Notes under the pieces: generated by a model
Seen by the model: the letters and a program-made list of their open reading frames with translations, nothing else
Databases searched by the model: none
What the model was told of the DNA's origin: nothing
Made by a program: the position numbers and the translations under genes
In this document: positions 1 to 7,548 of the stretch, one piece after another
How the letters are laid out: every line of letters begins with the position of its first letter
Numbering within the stretch: the first letter of the stretch is position 1
Origin: an uncultured Bacteroidota bacterium
GTDB taxonomy: Bacteria > Bacteroidota > Bacteroidia > Bacteroidales > P3
Direction: 5' to 3'
Assembly (NCBI GenBank): GCA_902788805.1
Contig: CADALO010000007.1
Location: 4,552 to 68,551 of the forward strand
DNA: 64,000 nucleotides

Positions 1-1
1 A

Positions 2-400
2 ACGGCCAATTCGCGGCAATTAATGTTGAAAGAGAAAGCCCCGAAGGGTAATAATCTACGAGATTCACAAGATTTCGTGAGTGCCAGCGAACAGGCGACA
101 AAAGAATCCCTGCAGGGCAAGGAGGATAAAACAATCAACTCCCAGCTCCTCCACGACTACCCAGGCCACCTCACCGTCAGCCTCGAGGACGGCATCATCC
201 GCCCCATCCCCGGCATCAACGCCCCCCAGCGCATCGTCCTCGCCTGCATCACCGCCCACCCCGGCTACTCCGTCCCGCAGATCTCCGCCTCCACCGGCAT
301 CCCCGCCAAAAGCATCGAGCGCCACGTCGCCGCCCTAATAGATAAAAACCTCATCGAGCACCGCGGCAGCAAGAAGACCGGTGGCTACTATCCCCTCTGA
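2..400 (+). CDS. C-terminal part of a winged-helix protein (gene enters from the left edge)
   Basis: The frame is open from the window edge, so this is probably the tail of a longer gene. An ATG at 23 lies inside it. The last 70 residues read as a winged helix-turn-helix: a PQRIVLACI segment, then SVPQISASTGIPAKSIERHV as recognition helix, then a wing ending GGYYPL. This is the usual C-terminal module of Bacteroidales AlbA_2-type ATP-binding proteins and putative transcriptional regulators, but the AlbA domain would lie outside the window. Bases 140-395 are strikingly rich in C at third codon positions compared with downstream genes. The family assignment is an inference. Confidence 0.6.
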   Translation, partial: TANSRQLMLKEKAPKGNNLRDSQDFVSASEQATKESLQGKEDKTINSQLLHDYPGHLTVSLEDGIIRPIPGINAPQRIVLACITAHPGYSVPQISASTGIPAKSIERHVAALIDKNLIEHRGSKKTGGYYPL

Positions 401-403
401 ACT

Positions 404-775
404 ATGAACGCCAAAGACCTGATCGAAAAGCTCTCCCAAGTGGATCCGGACACGGAGATAATTGGAGGCACGTGGAATGGCCGCACGAATACCTACACGG
501 AGCTTGACGAGCTGCATATGTTCCTGTACGACCAGGTGTATGCCGACTTCTTCGGTACGCCTGGTGCCTTTGACGACAAGCTGATGACAATCAAGTCGAA
601 GAACGTGGTTTACCTTGGTTCATCTTTTGACAGCCTTGACAAGAGGGTGATGCAAGACCGCGGTATCATCTGGCAGATGAGAAAGATTCTCCGCCAGCAT
701 CGCTCAAAAGAGTGGAAAAAAGAGAGAATCTATCAATTGTTGACCGACTTTGCCGCAAGCGATTTCAGGAAGTGA
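404..775 (+). CDS. Small hypothetical protein
   Basis: A 123-residue protein starting four bases after the preceding stop, so probably co-transcribed with it. The N-terminus (KDLIEKLSQVDPDTEII) resembles the opening of small phage and mobile-element proteins that begin with a leucine-rich helix and a PDxEI turn. The C-terminal third is basic. No catalytic motif or membrane segment is visible, and I do not recognise the family. Confidence 0.55.
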   Translation: MNAKDLIEKLSQVDPDTEIIGGTWNGRTNTYTELDELHMFLYDQVYADFFGTPGAFDDKLMTIKSKNVVYLGSSFDSLDKRVMQDRGIIWQMRKILRQHRSKEWKKERIYQLLTDFAASDFRK

Positions 776-869
776 GTGAATGAGCCAGTTTCATATTGTA
801 ACCAACTGAACTGCTTGCAAAATGTAAGCGTTTAAAGATACCAATTTGGCAGTTAGGACTGCCGAAATC

Positions 870-1643
870 ATGATAAATAATAAAGACCACCCCATGGACG
901 AGAATACCATACCCAACCAGTTCATCTCCGGCGACCCTCAGGTGAGCGCAAACCCGCAGTATCTGCAGTGGATCGAGAGCGTCAAAGGACGCTATCGCCA
1001 GAGCCAGATCAAGGCGCACCTGCAGGTCAACGCTGACGTGCTGGAGTTCAATTGGTACCTCGGGCACGACATCAGCGAGATAATGCGCACGCGTATCTGG
1101 GGCAGCGGGGTCATCAATCAGGTGAGCCTCGACCTCAAGGAGGCCTTCCCCGAGGCAAAGGGTTTCTCGAAGGATAACCTCTATCGGATGGGGCAGTTCT
1201 ACCGCTTCTACTCAGAGCAAAAGGAAATTGTAGCACAAGTTGTGCGACAATTACAACCAACTGAAAATGAGGAAAATATAATTGTGGCACAAGTTGTGCC
1301 ACAAATTAAGGATACACTGGTCGTAAGTGCTGACAGCACCCCGACAGAGACGTTCCCTTACTTCCTCGGTATGATACCTTGGGGACATCATATCGAGATC
1401 CTCCAAAGCTGCAAAGACGTGAAAGAAGCCGTCTTCTACATCGAACGGACCATCCAGAACAACTGGAGCCGAATTAACGAAAACGAAAACGAAAACGAAA
1501 AATGGAGAAAGCTAGGAACTTTAGAAATTATAAGGTCTGGCAGGATGCGGTGGAATATAGTACGAAGATATACCAGCAGACCGACAAGATGCCTTGGTTT
1601 GAGAAGAAGGGATTATGTGACCAGCTTCAGCGAGCTTCGGTAA
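870..1643 (+). pseudogene. DUF1016 (YhcG-like) N-terminal domain, truncated by a four-helix-bundle cassette
   Basis: Residues up to about nt 1474 match the DUF1016 N-terminal domain: a long helix ending in LEFNWYLGHDISE, WGSGVINQVSLDL, and PWGHHIEILQSC before NNWSR. The PD-(D/E)xK nuclease half is absent. Directly after NNWSR an AACGAA array and an IVP gene begin, and the frame runs out of register through that gene to a stop at 1643. No DUF1016 C-terminus follows the cassette. The linker at 1230-1310 holds palindromic repeats around GTTGTGC. ATG 870 is chosen over a TTG at 846; ATG 894 is also possible. Confidence 0.75.
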
Positions 1644-1879
1644 GTATTGGTAGCAACATAGCGGAGGGCTCTGCAAAGCCGTCAAATGCCGACTTTGCCA
1701 GATTCCTTGACACAGCGCTGGGTAGTACATATGAAGTAGAGACTCAGCTTCTGATAGCCAATAAAGTTGGCTACATAAAAGACGACACATATCAAGAATT
1801 ATTGAACGAATTAATCGAAATCGAACGCCAAATAGCTGGCCTGATTCGCACGTTGCGAAGCTAGTTTTCGTTTTCGTTA
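1476..1879 (+). mobile_element. Type I cassette: AACGAA arrays around a four-helix-bundle gene
   Basis: Four AACGAA units (1476-1501) run up to the start codon and the complementary TTTTCG units (1865-1879) begin right after the stop codon, so the transcript could close into a stem with the gene as loop. It sits inside a DUF1016 gene. A near copy is at 7934-8350 in the same position of a second DUF1016 gene. The layout resembles 23S rRNA intervening sequences, which encode IVP proteins between inverted repeats. Mobility is inferred. Confidence 0.7.
1502..1864 (+). CDS. Four-helix-bundle protein (23S rRNA intervening-sequence protein family)
   Basis: A 120-residue IVP (PF05635-type) protein. 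The recognisable blocks are NYKVWQDAVEY, MPWFEKKGLCDQLQRA and the family hallmark SNIAEGSAKPS, followed by ALGSTYEVETQL and an IAGLIRTLRS end. Relatives form small helical pentamers; the distantly similar Avd protein of diversity-generating retroelements binds nucleic acid. The role in this setting is unknown. The start codon abuts the left array and the stop abuts the right array. It is closely related to the gene at 7961-8323 and more distantly to those at 7090 and 42245. Confidence 0.85.
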   Translation: MEKARNFRNYKVWQDAVEYSTKIYQQTDKMPWFEKKGLCDQLQRASVSIGSNIAEGSAKPSNADFARFLDTALGSTYEVETQLLIANKVGYIKDDTYQELLNELIEIERQIAGLIRTLRS

Positions 1880-1881
1880 TA

Positions 1882-1955
1882 AATAAACAATTAAACTGAA
1901 TACAAATGATTAACGTCGGCCTCATCGCCTGCCCCCGTTAAGCCGTAAGCATATA
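1882..1955 (+). repeat. Copy 1 of a flank repeat containing a MINVG-type start
   Basis: An AATAAACAATTAAAC stretch is followed by ATGATTAACGTCGG and GCCCCCGTTAAGCCGTAAGC. Close copies lie at 3721-3795 and 3875-3940. Each starts with the same AT-rich lead and an ATG that would encode MINxGxI. It follows a cassette here and at 3721, so it may be an old target sequence or a duplicated 5' gene end. Confidence 0.6.
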
Positions 1956-1992
1956 ACCCCCTAAGCAGATTACCTAACCCCAAAAAGCCGGA

Positions 1993-3183
1993 ATGAAAAT
2001 CATGAATAACGATGCCAGTGGAAATAAAGAGTTGTTTGAGATGAAATACGCGGCAGCAGTGCAAACCATAAAGGAGGCCATCCAGCGCAGCCAAGCCCGT
2101 GCACTCCATGTGGTGAACAGCGAGGTCCTGTCGCTCAACTATGGTATCGGTCGCTATATCTCCGAGAATTCACGGCATGGATTCTGGGGAACAGGGGCTT
2201 TGGCGCAGATAAGCAGCCAGCTTCAGAAGGAGATGCCCGGGCTGAAAGGCTACAGCGAGACAAGCCTGAAGGACATGCGCACCTTCTACGAGGAATGGGC
2301 GCCACTGGTAAATCGTCAGCCGGTGGCCGACGAATTGGCTTCAGCCTCCAACCAGATGCCAGTTGCCTCAGCCGGCATGATTGACGAAAGATTGATGCTT
2401 CGCGAAATTCGTCAGCCGGTGGCCGACGAATTGGATTGGGGCGACTTCCTTAGGGTGCCGTTCACCCACCACGTGATGATCCTTCGCAAGGAAAAGTCGC
2501 CAGATGGCCGTGCGTTTTATATCCACCAATGCGCCCTCCACAGTTGGAACAAGTATGTGCTGCGCGACTATCTGAATGACAATCTCTTCAAGGAAAGCGG
2601 CCATTTGCCCAACAACTTCTCGAAGACCATCTCCGACCAGCGGTTGGCCGTTCAAACCATGAAGGCGTTCAAGGAAGAATATCTGCTCGACTTCATCAAT
2701 GCCGAAGATCTGTATGCCGAGGAGGAAGACCGCAACGAGCCGGTACTCAATAAGAAAATTGTGGCAAACATACGCGACTTCATCCTGCGCTTTGGGCAAG
2801 ACTTCATGTTCCTTCGCGAGCAATATAGAATAATGGTGGGAGACGAGGAGAAGTTCATCGACCTGCTCTTTTTTAACCGCCAGTTGAATGCGCTGGTGGC
2901 AGTGGAATTGAAGGACACCCGTTTCCAACCGGCACATCTGGGGCAACTCAGTTTCTATCTGTCGGCACTCGACCGTCAGGTGAGGAAACCCCACGAGAAC
3001 CCACCGATAGGAATAGTCTTGTGCCGTGAGTTCGACCGCATGGTGGTAGAGGTAGCCATAAGCGACTACACAAAGCCGATGGGCGTGGCAACATTCCAGC
3101 TTGGCAAGAACGCCCCCGAAGATCTCACCCGGGTGCTGCCGCCTGCTGACGAGTTGTCGAAATGCATAGAGAATACCGACTAG
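1993..3183 (+). CDS. DUF1016 / PDDEXK nuclease family protein (YhcG-like), full length
   Basis: A 396-residue protein with the complete family layout: an N-terminal helical domain (residues about 15-105, with LNYGIGRYISE and WGTGALAQISSQL), a variable linker, and a C-terminal PD-(D/E)xK domain. Candidate nuclease residues are D290 in FIDLLFF and E305/K307 in VAVELKD, followed by GQLSFYL. Family members sit near restriction and mobile loci and are presumed nucleases; the substrate is unknown. The linker has a direct repeat encoding RQPVADEL at 2313 and 2409. Unlike its two paralogues in this window (870 and 7549) it is not interrupted. Confidence 0.85.
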   Translation: MKIMNNDASGNKELFEMKYAAAVQTIKEAIQRSQARALHVVNSEVLSLNYGIGRYISENSRHGFWGTGALAQISSQLQKEMPGLKGYSETSLKDMRTFYEEWAPLVNRQPVADELASASNQMPVASAGMIDERLMLREIRQPVADELDWGDFLRVPFTHHVMILRKEKSPDGRAFYIHQCALHSWNKYVLRDYLNDNLFKESGHLPNNFSKTISDQRLAVQTMKAFKEEYLLDFINAEDLYAEEEDRNEPVLNKKIVANIRDFILRFGQDFMFLREQYRIMVGDEEKFIDLLFFNRQLNALVAVELKDTRFQPAHLGQLSFYLSALDRQVRKPHENPPIGIVLCREFDRMVVEVAISDYTKPMGVATFQLGKNAPEDLTRVLPPADELSKCIENTD

Positions 3184-3185
3184 CC

Positions 3186-3252
3186 CCAGGACTGAGGGAA
3201 TAAACGATGTAAGATGTATGATGGCTGATGTATGATGAAAGACGAAGGGGTG
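3186..3252 (+). repeat. Flank repeat upstream of a type II array
   Basis: The segment runs ACTGAGGGA, GATGTAAGATGTATGATG, GACGAAGGGGTGAG and leads directly into the TAGnTTAR array. Related versions precede the type II arrays at 6893 and 8648 (6808-6892 and 8514-8647). The three copies share the CTGAGGGA start and the GACGAA-GGGTGAG end but differ in the middle. Confidence 0.6.
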
Positions 3253-3735
3253 AGTTTAGTAGTTTAATAGTTTAATAGCTTAGTAGTTTAGTAGGTTAAT
3301 AGGTTAGTAGGTTAATAGAGATGATTGGAATTACATACTCCTTTGAGAAACTGAATGTATGGCAGGAGGCCAAGAAGCTGGTGGTTGATGTGTATCACTT
3401 GCTGGATGAGTTTCCTAAGTTCGAAAAATACGCATTGTGCGACCAAATACGCAGGGCAATCGTCTCTGTGCCGTCAAATATAGCCGAAGGGTGTGGCCGA
3501 ATCTCAATAAAGGAGCAGGTCCATTTCCTTGAGATAGCCTATGGCTCGCTGTTGGAGGCTTTCAACCAGCTTCTGATAGCCATAGAGCTTAATTATATAA
3601 CTGAAAAAAGCGTAGAGGAAATCAAGCCGACCATCGATGCCGTGGCAAAGATGCTCAACGGACTTCGGAACTCTAATCTTAAAAAATTGGAAGACCAAAC
3701 CTCTACTAAACAACTAAACTAATAAACAATTAAAC
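3253..3735 (+). mobile_element. Type II cassette: 8-bp TAGnTTAR arrays around a four-helix-bundle gene
   Basis: The left array (3253-3318) has about eight 8-bp TAGnTTAR units. The right array (3703-3735) has units of the form nAnTAAAC, the complement of the left. The last codons of the gene are read from the right array. The same unit type surrounds the partial IVP gene at 6998. Mobility is inferred from repeated occurrence. Confidence 0.65.
3321..3722 (+). CDS. Four-helix-bundle protein (IVP family), type II subfamily
   Basis: A 133-residue protein. It opens with ITYSFEKLNVWQEAKKLVVDVY, followed by FPKFEKYALCDQIRRA, the hallmark SNIAEGCGRIS, and FLEIAYGSLLEAFNQL, an IVP layout with more divergent helices than the 1502 gene. 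The C-terminal TSTKQLN is encoded by the repeat array, so its native end is probably near LRNSN. Its first 20 codons match the truncated gene at 6998-7060 almost exactly. Confidence 0.83.
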   Translation: MIGITYSFEKLNVWQEAKKLVVDVYHLLDEFPKFEKYALCDQIRRAIVSVPSNIAEGCGRISIKEQVHFLEIAYGSLLEAFNQLLIAIELNYITEKSVEEIKPTIDAVAKMLNGLRNSNLKKLEDQTSTKQLN

Positions 3736-3795
3736 ATACAAAACAATGATTAACATCGGAATTATCGTCTGCGCCCGGTAAACCGTAAGCAACTA
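3721..3795 (+). repeat. Copy 2 of the MINVG-type flank repeat
   Basis: Begins AATAAACAATTAAACATAC, then an ATG at 3746 that would encode MINIGIIVCAR before a TAA. It overlaps the right array of the type II cassette and continues into another AAGC/TAAAC array. Confidence 0.6.
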
Positions 3796-3890
3796 AACAT
3801 ATAAGCAAACAAATAAGCATATAAGCACCTAAGCAACTAAGCTATTAAACGAATAAGCAAATAAACTAAATTAGAAATAAACAATTAAAC
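3776..3890 (+). repeat. Array of AACTAAGC / AATTAAAC 8-bp units
   Basis: Roughly a dozen degenerate 8-bp units such as AACTAAGC, ATATAAGC and AAATAAAC. It is the right-hand (complementary) type of the TAGnTTAR array, but no matching left array or gene follows. Confidence 0.65.
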
Positions 3891-3996
3891 ATACAAAATA
3901 ATGATTAACGTTGGAATTATCGGATGCGCCCCCGTGCTTGGAGCCCTCAAAGATTGGCCCTACCACAACAACCCTGAGTGCAAGCTTTTCCGATAG
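3875..3996 (+). pseudogene. Copy 3 of the flank repeat with a 31-codon gene remnant
   Basis: This copy retains the longest open stretch, 31 codons from ATG 3901: MINVGIIGCAPVLGALKDWP and a further 11 residues. The start resembles an N-terminal Rossmann strand (VGIIGC), but the glycine pattern is not completed and the frame stops at 3996. It is probably a remnant of a 5' gene end; the parent gene is not in the window. Confidence 0.45.
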
Positions 3997-4053
3997 TGAT
4001 GCCTACTTTTGAACTTCAACTGAATATTATCTCACTATATTAAAAAATATTTG

Positions 4054-4061
4054 TAACTTTG
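4054..4061 (+). promoter_or_regulatory. Bacteroidetes-type -7 element
   Basis: TAACTTTG fits the TAnnTTTG consensus of Bacteroidetes housekeeping promoters and lies about 55 bases before the ImmA/IrrE start. The preceding 35 bases are AT-rich, but no clear TTTG -33 element is in register. Confidence 0.5.
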
Positions 4062-4114
4062 CCGATGGAAACATTGTTACAGAATCTGCCGGCAAGTAAT
4101 TGATAAACAGTATT

Positions 4115-5233
4115 ATGATACACAGAATCGACATAAAACCCGAAATGCTGGCCTGGGCTATTGAGCGCGCAGGTCACGATGTGGCTGTGTATCTCGGCCA
4201 ACATCCCGACGTTGACGCTTGGTACCGGCAGGAAAAACAGCCCACCGTGCGTCAGCTCGAAACGTTCGCCAATCAGGTCAGGGTGCCTTTCGGCTATCTC
4301 TTCCTCGACCACACGCCCCAGGAATCGGTTCCGTTCCCCGTGTTCCGTGGCGAGGCGGGCCAGAAAGAAGGCTTCGACCTCGATGTGTTCGACACCGTCA
4401 ACAGCGTGCGCCTTCGCCAGGAATGGCTTTCCGACTATCTGGTCGACAACGATATACCCCTCTGCAAGATGGTGGGCTCCGTAACCCTTTCCACCCCCGT
4501 GGCCGAAACTGTCGACCTGCTCCGTCAACGGCTTCAGCTCGATGCCCGATGGGCTTTCGAGTTGGCATCCGATGGAGCCGCTGTGAGCAAGATGACCGAA
4601 CAGCTTGAGGAGGCAGGCATCTTTGTGGCTTTCAACGGCATAGTGGGAAACGACACCCATCGTCCGCTCGATGTGAAGGAATGCCGTGGCTTCGCTCTGG
4701 TCAACAACGTGGCACCTTATATATTCGTAAACAGCCAAGATGCCAAACGGGCGCAACTGTTCACCTTGGTTCACGAAGCGGCTCACATCATGCTGGGCGT
4801 GAGTGCCGGCCATGCAGAGACCGACACTTTGAGCCACGACGCCACCGAGCGTTATTGCGACATGGTGGCAGCCGAATTCCTGGTGCCCGCCATGGTGCTG
4901 CGCGAAGTGTGGGGCGATGGCGACTTGAAACGCCTCTCGCGACGCTTTTGGGTGAGCGAGCTTGTGATTGCCCGCCGTGCCCACAACATAGGGATGATGA
5001 GCGACCGCGCCTACCGTGCCTTCTGGCAGGAATACAGTCACCGTCCCCATACCCCGAGAAGCAAGCGCGACGGAGGCGACTTCTACCGGTCCAGCCTGAA
5101 ACGGGTCGGCAAACTCTTCGCCATCCATGTGCGCAACGCTGTCAACAGCAGCCAACTCTCTTATACCGAGGCCTACCGGCTGACCGGACTGAAAGGCCAT
5201 ACCTACGACGTGTTTATGAACAACAATATCTGA
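4115..5233 (+). CDS. ImmA/IrrE family metallopeptidase with N-terminal HTH-like region
   Basis: A 372-residue protein. The N-terminal 80 residues look like the XRE/HTH-type lead common in this group (AIERAG, WYRQEKQPTVRQLETFA, VPFGYLFLD). The peptidase core has the zinc motif HEAAH (about residues 220-224), followed by CDMVAAEFLVP, the typical downstream glutamate helix. Relatives cleave repressors or act as antitoxin-like partners. The next gene, a DUF4411 PIN protein, starts six bases after the stop, a frequent two-gene toxin-antitoxin arrangement. ATG 4115 is preferred over TTG 4100. Confidence 0.88.
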   Translation: MIHRIDIKPEMLAWAIERAGHDVAVYLGQHPDVDAWYRQEKQPTVRQLETFANQVRVPFGYLFLDHTPQESVPFPVFRGEAGQKEGFDLDVFDTVNSVRLRQEWLSDYLVDNDIPLCKMVGSVTLSTPVAETVDLLRQRLQLDARWAFELASDGAAVSKMTEQLEEAGIFVAFNGIVGNDTHRPLDVKECRGFALVNNVAPYIFVNSQDAKRAQLFTLVHEAAHIMLGVSAGHAETDTLSHDATERYCDMVAAEFLVPAMVLREVWGDGDLKRLSRRFWVSELVIARRAHNIGMMSDRAYRAFWQEYSHRPHTPRSKRDGGDFYRSSLKRVGKLFAIHVRNAVNSSQLSYTEAYRLTGLKGHTYDVFMNNNI

Positions 5234-5239
5234 TCAGTT

Positions 5240-5719
5240 ATGGCCTACCTGTTGGATACGAACATATTTATTGAGTCGCGGAAAAACCTCCCGATGGATG
5301 TGTGGACCACATTCTGGAGCAAGTTGTCGGAATTGGCCATGAACGGACAGGTTGTGAGCAGCGTAAAAGTGAAAGAAGAGATTGCCAAAGGCTACGATGA
5401 GCTGTCGGGATGGATCAAGGAACATGTGCCTGCCGGTTTCTTCCTGCCCATCGACAGTCAGGATATGGCGGCCTTTGCCCAGTTGCAGAATTGGGCCATG
5501 GGAAAAGACTTCACCGACACCGCCAAGAATGAATTTGCGACCAATGCTGATGCCTACATCATAGCCACGGCCAGTGCCAGGCAAATGACACTCGTCACTT
5601 TCGAGAAGTCAAACCCACAAAGGAAGAACCGAGTGATGATTCCCGATGCATGTGCTGCAATAGGTGTTGCCTGTTGCGATTTGAATACCATGCTCAGGTC
5701 AATTGGCATCACCATATAA
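5240..5719 (+). CDS. DUF4411 PIN-domain protein (likely toxin RNase)
   Basis: A 159-residue PIN-like protein with LLDTNIFIE at the start (acidic residue D6), a second acidic pair at E46/E47 (KVKEEI) and a third site in NADAYIIATA (D104), the set expected for Mg2+-dependent PIN nucleases. It is the second gene of an operon with the ImmA/IrrE peptidase. The pairing implies a toxin controlled by the upstream protein. The RNA target is unknown. Confidence 0.87.
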   Translation: MAYLLDTNIFIESRKNLPMDVWTTFWSKLSELAMNGQVVSSVKVKEEIAKGYDELSGWIKEHVPAGFFLPIDSQDMAAFAQLQNWAMGKDFTDTAKNEFATNADAYIIATASARQMTLVTFEKSNPQRKNRVMIPDACAAIGVACCDLNTMLRSIGITI

Positions 5720-5780
5720 TATAATCAACGCCGCCATGTTCTGAGGGAATATTTATCCCCTCAGCGTGACCCCGTGACAG

Positions 5781-5798
5781 GGGACAGGCACCTGTCCC
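5781..5798. repeat. Perfect palindrome with 8-bp arms
   Basis: GGGACAGG, CA, CCTGTCCC, preceded by a partial copy (GTGACAGG) at 5774. It sits exactly where the N-terminal part of the following HipA-like gene should be, which suggests a repeat-mediated deletion. Confidence 0.6.
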
Positions 5799-5804
5799 TA
5801 CCTT

Positions 5805-6431
5805 GTGCATGGAGCCGAAATATTCGCAGGCTATCTCGAAGACCTGGCATTTGTCGAGAGTGTGGAAAGCGCCAATCTTTCGAGGTCGTTCTTCACGCTC
5901 CAGTTTGTCGAGAAGGCAGTGGAGAAGGCTTTCCCGGTCGAGAAAGACCAAATAATGCACGATTTGGTGAAACTGCTGCTGTTCGACGCTATGGTGGGCA
6001 ACAACGACCGCCACTTCTTCAACTGGGCAGTGGTGCAGCCGTTCGAGAAAGGCAAACCGGCATATTTCTCGCCCGCTTACGACACAGCGAGAGGACTGTT
6101 CTGGAATGTGGCCGACGACCGCCTGCAGATGCGTGTCAAAAACAAAGATGTGGCACGGTATGTACAAAAGTATTGCGACAGCTCGCGACCCAAGCTGGGA
6201 TGGGAAAACATTGACGATATCAATCATTTCAGCTTGGTGAAGCAAATCTTCGACAGCCAATTCCACATCACCCAAAACGAGGTGCACCTTCTGTTCAGGG
6301 AAGAGGTGCTGACCGAGATGAAAGAGACAATAAACAAGGAGTTTGGCCGTTTGCTTTCGGAAGTGAGAAAAACGATGATCAACGAATGCTTGAATTACAG
6401 GTATAATACAATAAAGGAGATAATAAAATGA
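5805..6431 (+). pseudogene. HipA-like kinase, C-terminal part only
   Basis: A 208-residue open frame holding the C-terminal half of a HipA-family Ser/Thr kinase. The catalytic segment DAMVGNNDRHFFNW (about 61-74) supplies the catalytic Asp and metal-binding Asn; SPAYDTARGLFW (89-100) supplies the second metal-binding Asp. The ATP-binding N-lobe is missing: upstream is a palindrome and an in-frame stop at 5775-5777. The GTG at 5805 is only the first possible start. It overlaps the next gene by ATGA. Probably inactive unless the lobe is supplied elsewhere. Confidence 0.75.
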
Positions 6432-6805
6432 ATATAATCGAAAAAATAAAGGTCTTTTGGCACGACAGCGACGAAACCAACCTGCAGGCTGTAAAAGGCA
6501 GCAAGGGACGTTTCGACCTGCTGCTGGGTTCCCTGCTGGTTGGAGTGCTGCTGTATGACGACGGGATGTGGAGCTTCTCCTATTCCGATGAATATAAGGC
6601 ACAAAACAAATATGAGCCGTTGGTCAACTTCCCCAACCTCAACCAGGTTTACAAGTCCGACCAGTTGTGGCCGTTTTTCGCATCGCGGTTGCCTGGCGTT
6701 TCGGAGTTGAACGAAGAAGAGCGGAAAAATCCCGATGTGCTCGCCTTGTTGAAGAAATACGGCCGGCACGTCATTACCAACCCCTACAAATTGGTGGCAT
6801 TATAG
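6428..6805 (+). CDS. HipA N-terminal-domain protein (HipS-like)
   Basis: A 125-residue protein with the signature of the HipA N-subdomain: VGVLLYDDGMWSFSYSDEY, then PLVNFPNLNQVYKSDQLWPFF. In HipBST systems the equivalent stand-alone protein HipS neutralises the kinase HipT. Here it follows the kinase fragment with a four-base overlap, so the two were translated together. No HipB-like repressor is visible upstream. If the kinase is dead, this antitoxin-like gene is an orphan. Confidence 0.75.
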   Translation: MNIIEKIKVFWHDSDETNLQAVKGSKGRFDLLLGSLLVGVLLYDDGMWSFSYSDEYKAQNKYEPLVNFPNLNQVYKSDQLWPFFASRLPGVSELNEEERKNPDVLALLKKYGRHVITNPYKLVAL

Positions 6806-6807
6806 CC

Positions 6808-6892
6808 CCTGAGGGAACCGACGAACGAGCGAGAGAAGAGCTGAGCTTGCTCAAGCTTTCCCGAGCGAGGAGGAGGAAGACGAAAGGGTGAG
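6808..6892 (+). repeat. Flank repeat upstream of the nested cassette
   Basis: The block runs CTGAGGGAACCGACG, a run of GAGCGAG-like units, GAGGAAGACGAAAGGGTGAG. It is related to 3186-3252 and especially 8514-8647. It starts just after the HipS-like stop codon. Confidence 0.55.
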
Positions 6893-6997
6893 TTTAATCG
6901 CTTAATTGCTTATTTGCTTAATAGAAGGCTGCCGCGCATGGCCGCCTGCGGATTTCCGCAAATCTACTAACCTACTAAGCTACTAACCTACTAACCC

Positions 6998-7060
6998 ATG
7001 AAAGGACTTACATACTCCTTTGAGAAACTGAATGTATGGCAAGAAGCCAAGAAGAACTAA
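6998..7060 (+). pseudogene. First 20 codons of a type II four-helix-bundle gene
   Basis: The start GLTYSFEKLNVWQEAKK matches residues 3-19 of the protein at 3321 apart from one residue, then ends in NTAA at the edge of the next array. About 100 codons of the family are missing. Confidence 0.8.
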
Positions 7061-7478
7061 AAACCTTAACGATAACCTTAACCTTAACTATGGCTGGAGC
7101 AAGAAATTTTAGAGAATATTCGGTATGGAAAGAAGCGGTGAGTTTTGCCACTTGTGTATATGAGGTAACAGGCAAATTACCTTGGTTCGAGAAGAAGGGC
7201 CTTTGCGACCAATTGCAAAGAGCTGCTGTATCCATTAGTTCTAACATTGCAGAAGGTGCAGCAAGGACTTCAGATGCTGATTTCGCACACTTTCTCGACT
7301 TCGCATTAGGCTCGGCATTTGAAGTTGAAACTCAGCTGACAATAGCTAAGAATGTCGGGTATTTGGAAGAAAACCTTTATAAAGAGTTATATAGCAAATT
7401 AATGTCTATCGAAAAGCAACTTAACGGACTGATAACCACGATTCGGAAAAGTTAAGGTTATCGTTAAGGTTAAGGTTT
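7061..7478 (+). mobile_element. Type III cassette: AACCTT/AACGAT arrays around a four-helix-bundle gene
   Basis: The 28-base left array (7061-7088) and 28-base right array (7451-7478) are near-perfect reverse complements (24 of 28 by my count); the differences come from the order of the AACCTT and AACGAT units. The stop codon of the gene is read from the first right-hand unit. A second type III cassette is at 42220-42632. Confidence 0.72.
7090..7455 (+). CDS. Four-helix-bundle protein (IVP family), type III subfamily
   Basis: A 121-residue protein: ARNFREYSVWKEAV, LPWFEKKGLCDQLQRAAVS, SNIAEGAARTS, ALGSAFEVETQL and an end LNGLITTIRKS. ATG 7090 follows the left array; an earlier in-frame ATG at 7036 lies in the wrecked outer gene and would translate the array. 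It is most like the protein at 42245, which has the same array type. Function in this context is unknown. Confidence 0.85.
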   Translation: MAGARNFREYSVWKEAVSFATCVYEVTGKLPWFEKKGLCDQLQRAAVSISSNIAEGAARTSDADFAHFLDFALGSAFEVETQLTIAKNVGYLEENLYKELYSKLMSIEKQLNGLITTIRKS

Positions 7479-7548
7479 AAAAATAAATAAGCTACTAAGC
7501 AACTAAGCATCTAAGCAACTAAGCTATTAAGCAACTAAGCAATTAAGC

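Larger units (their letters stand above)
6893..7545 (+). mobile_element. Type II cassette interrupted by a type III cassette
   Basis: Left units GCTTAATT-like (6893-6925), a G+C hairpin core (6926-6965, CGCCTGCGG next to TCCGC), then ACTAAGC/ACTAACC units (6965-6996) precede the first 20 codons of a type II IVP gene. That gene is cut at 7060, where a type III cassette begins. After it, type II right units (AACTAAGC, 7485-7545) resume. The missing rest of the outer gene was lost, not just displaced. Confidence 0.65.

Noticed and set aside
4040..5200. Long minus-strand ORF opposite the ImmA/IrrE gene
   Set aside because: It lies over a gene with clear motifs and has no recognisable domain; a shadow frame in a GC-rich gene.
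6667..6891. A small ORF in the repeat flank after the HipS-like gene
   Set aside because: It overlaps the HipS-like gene in another frame and the flank repeat; no motif.
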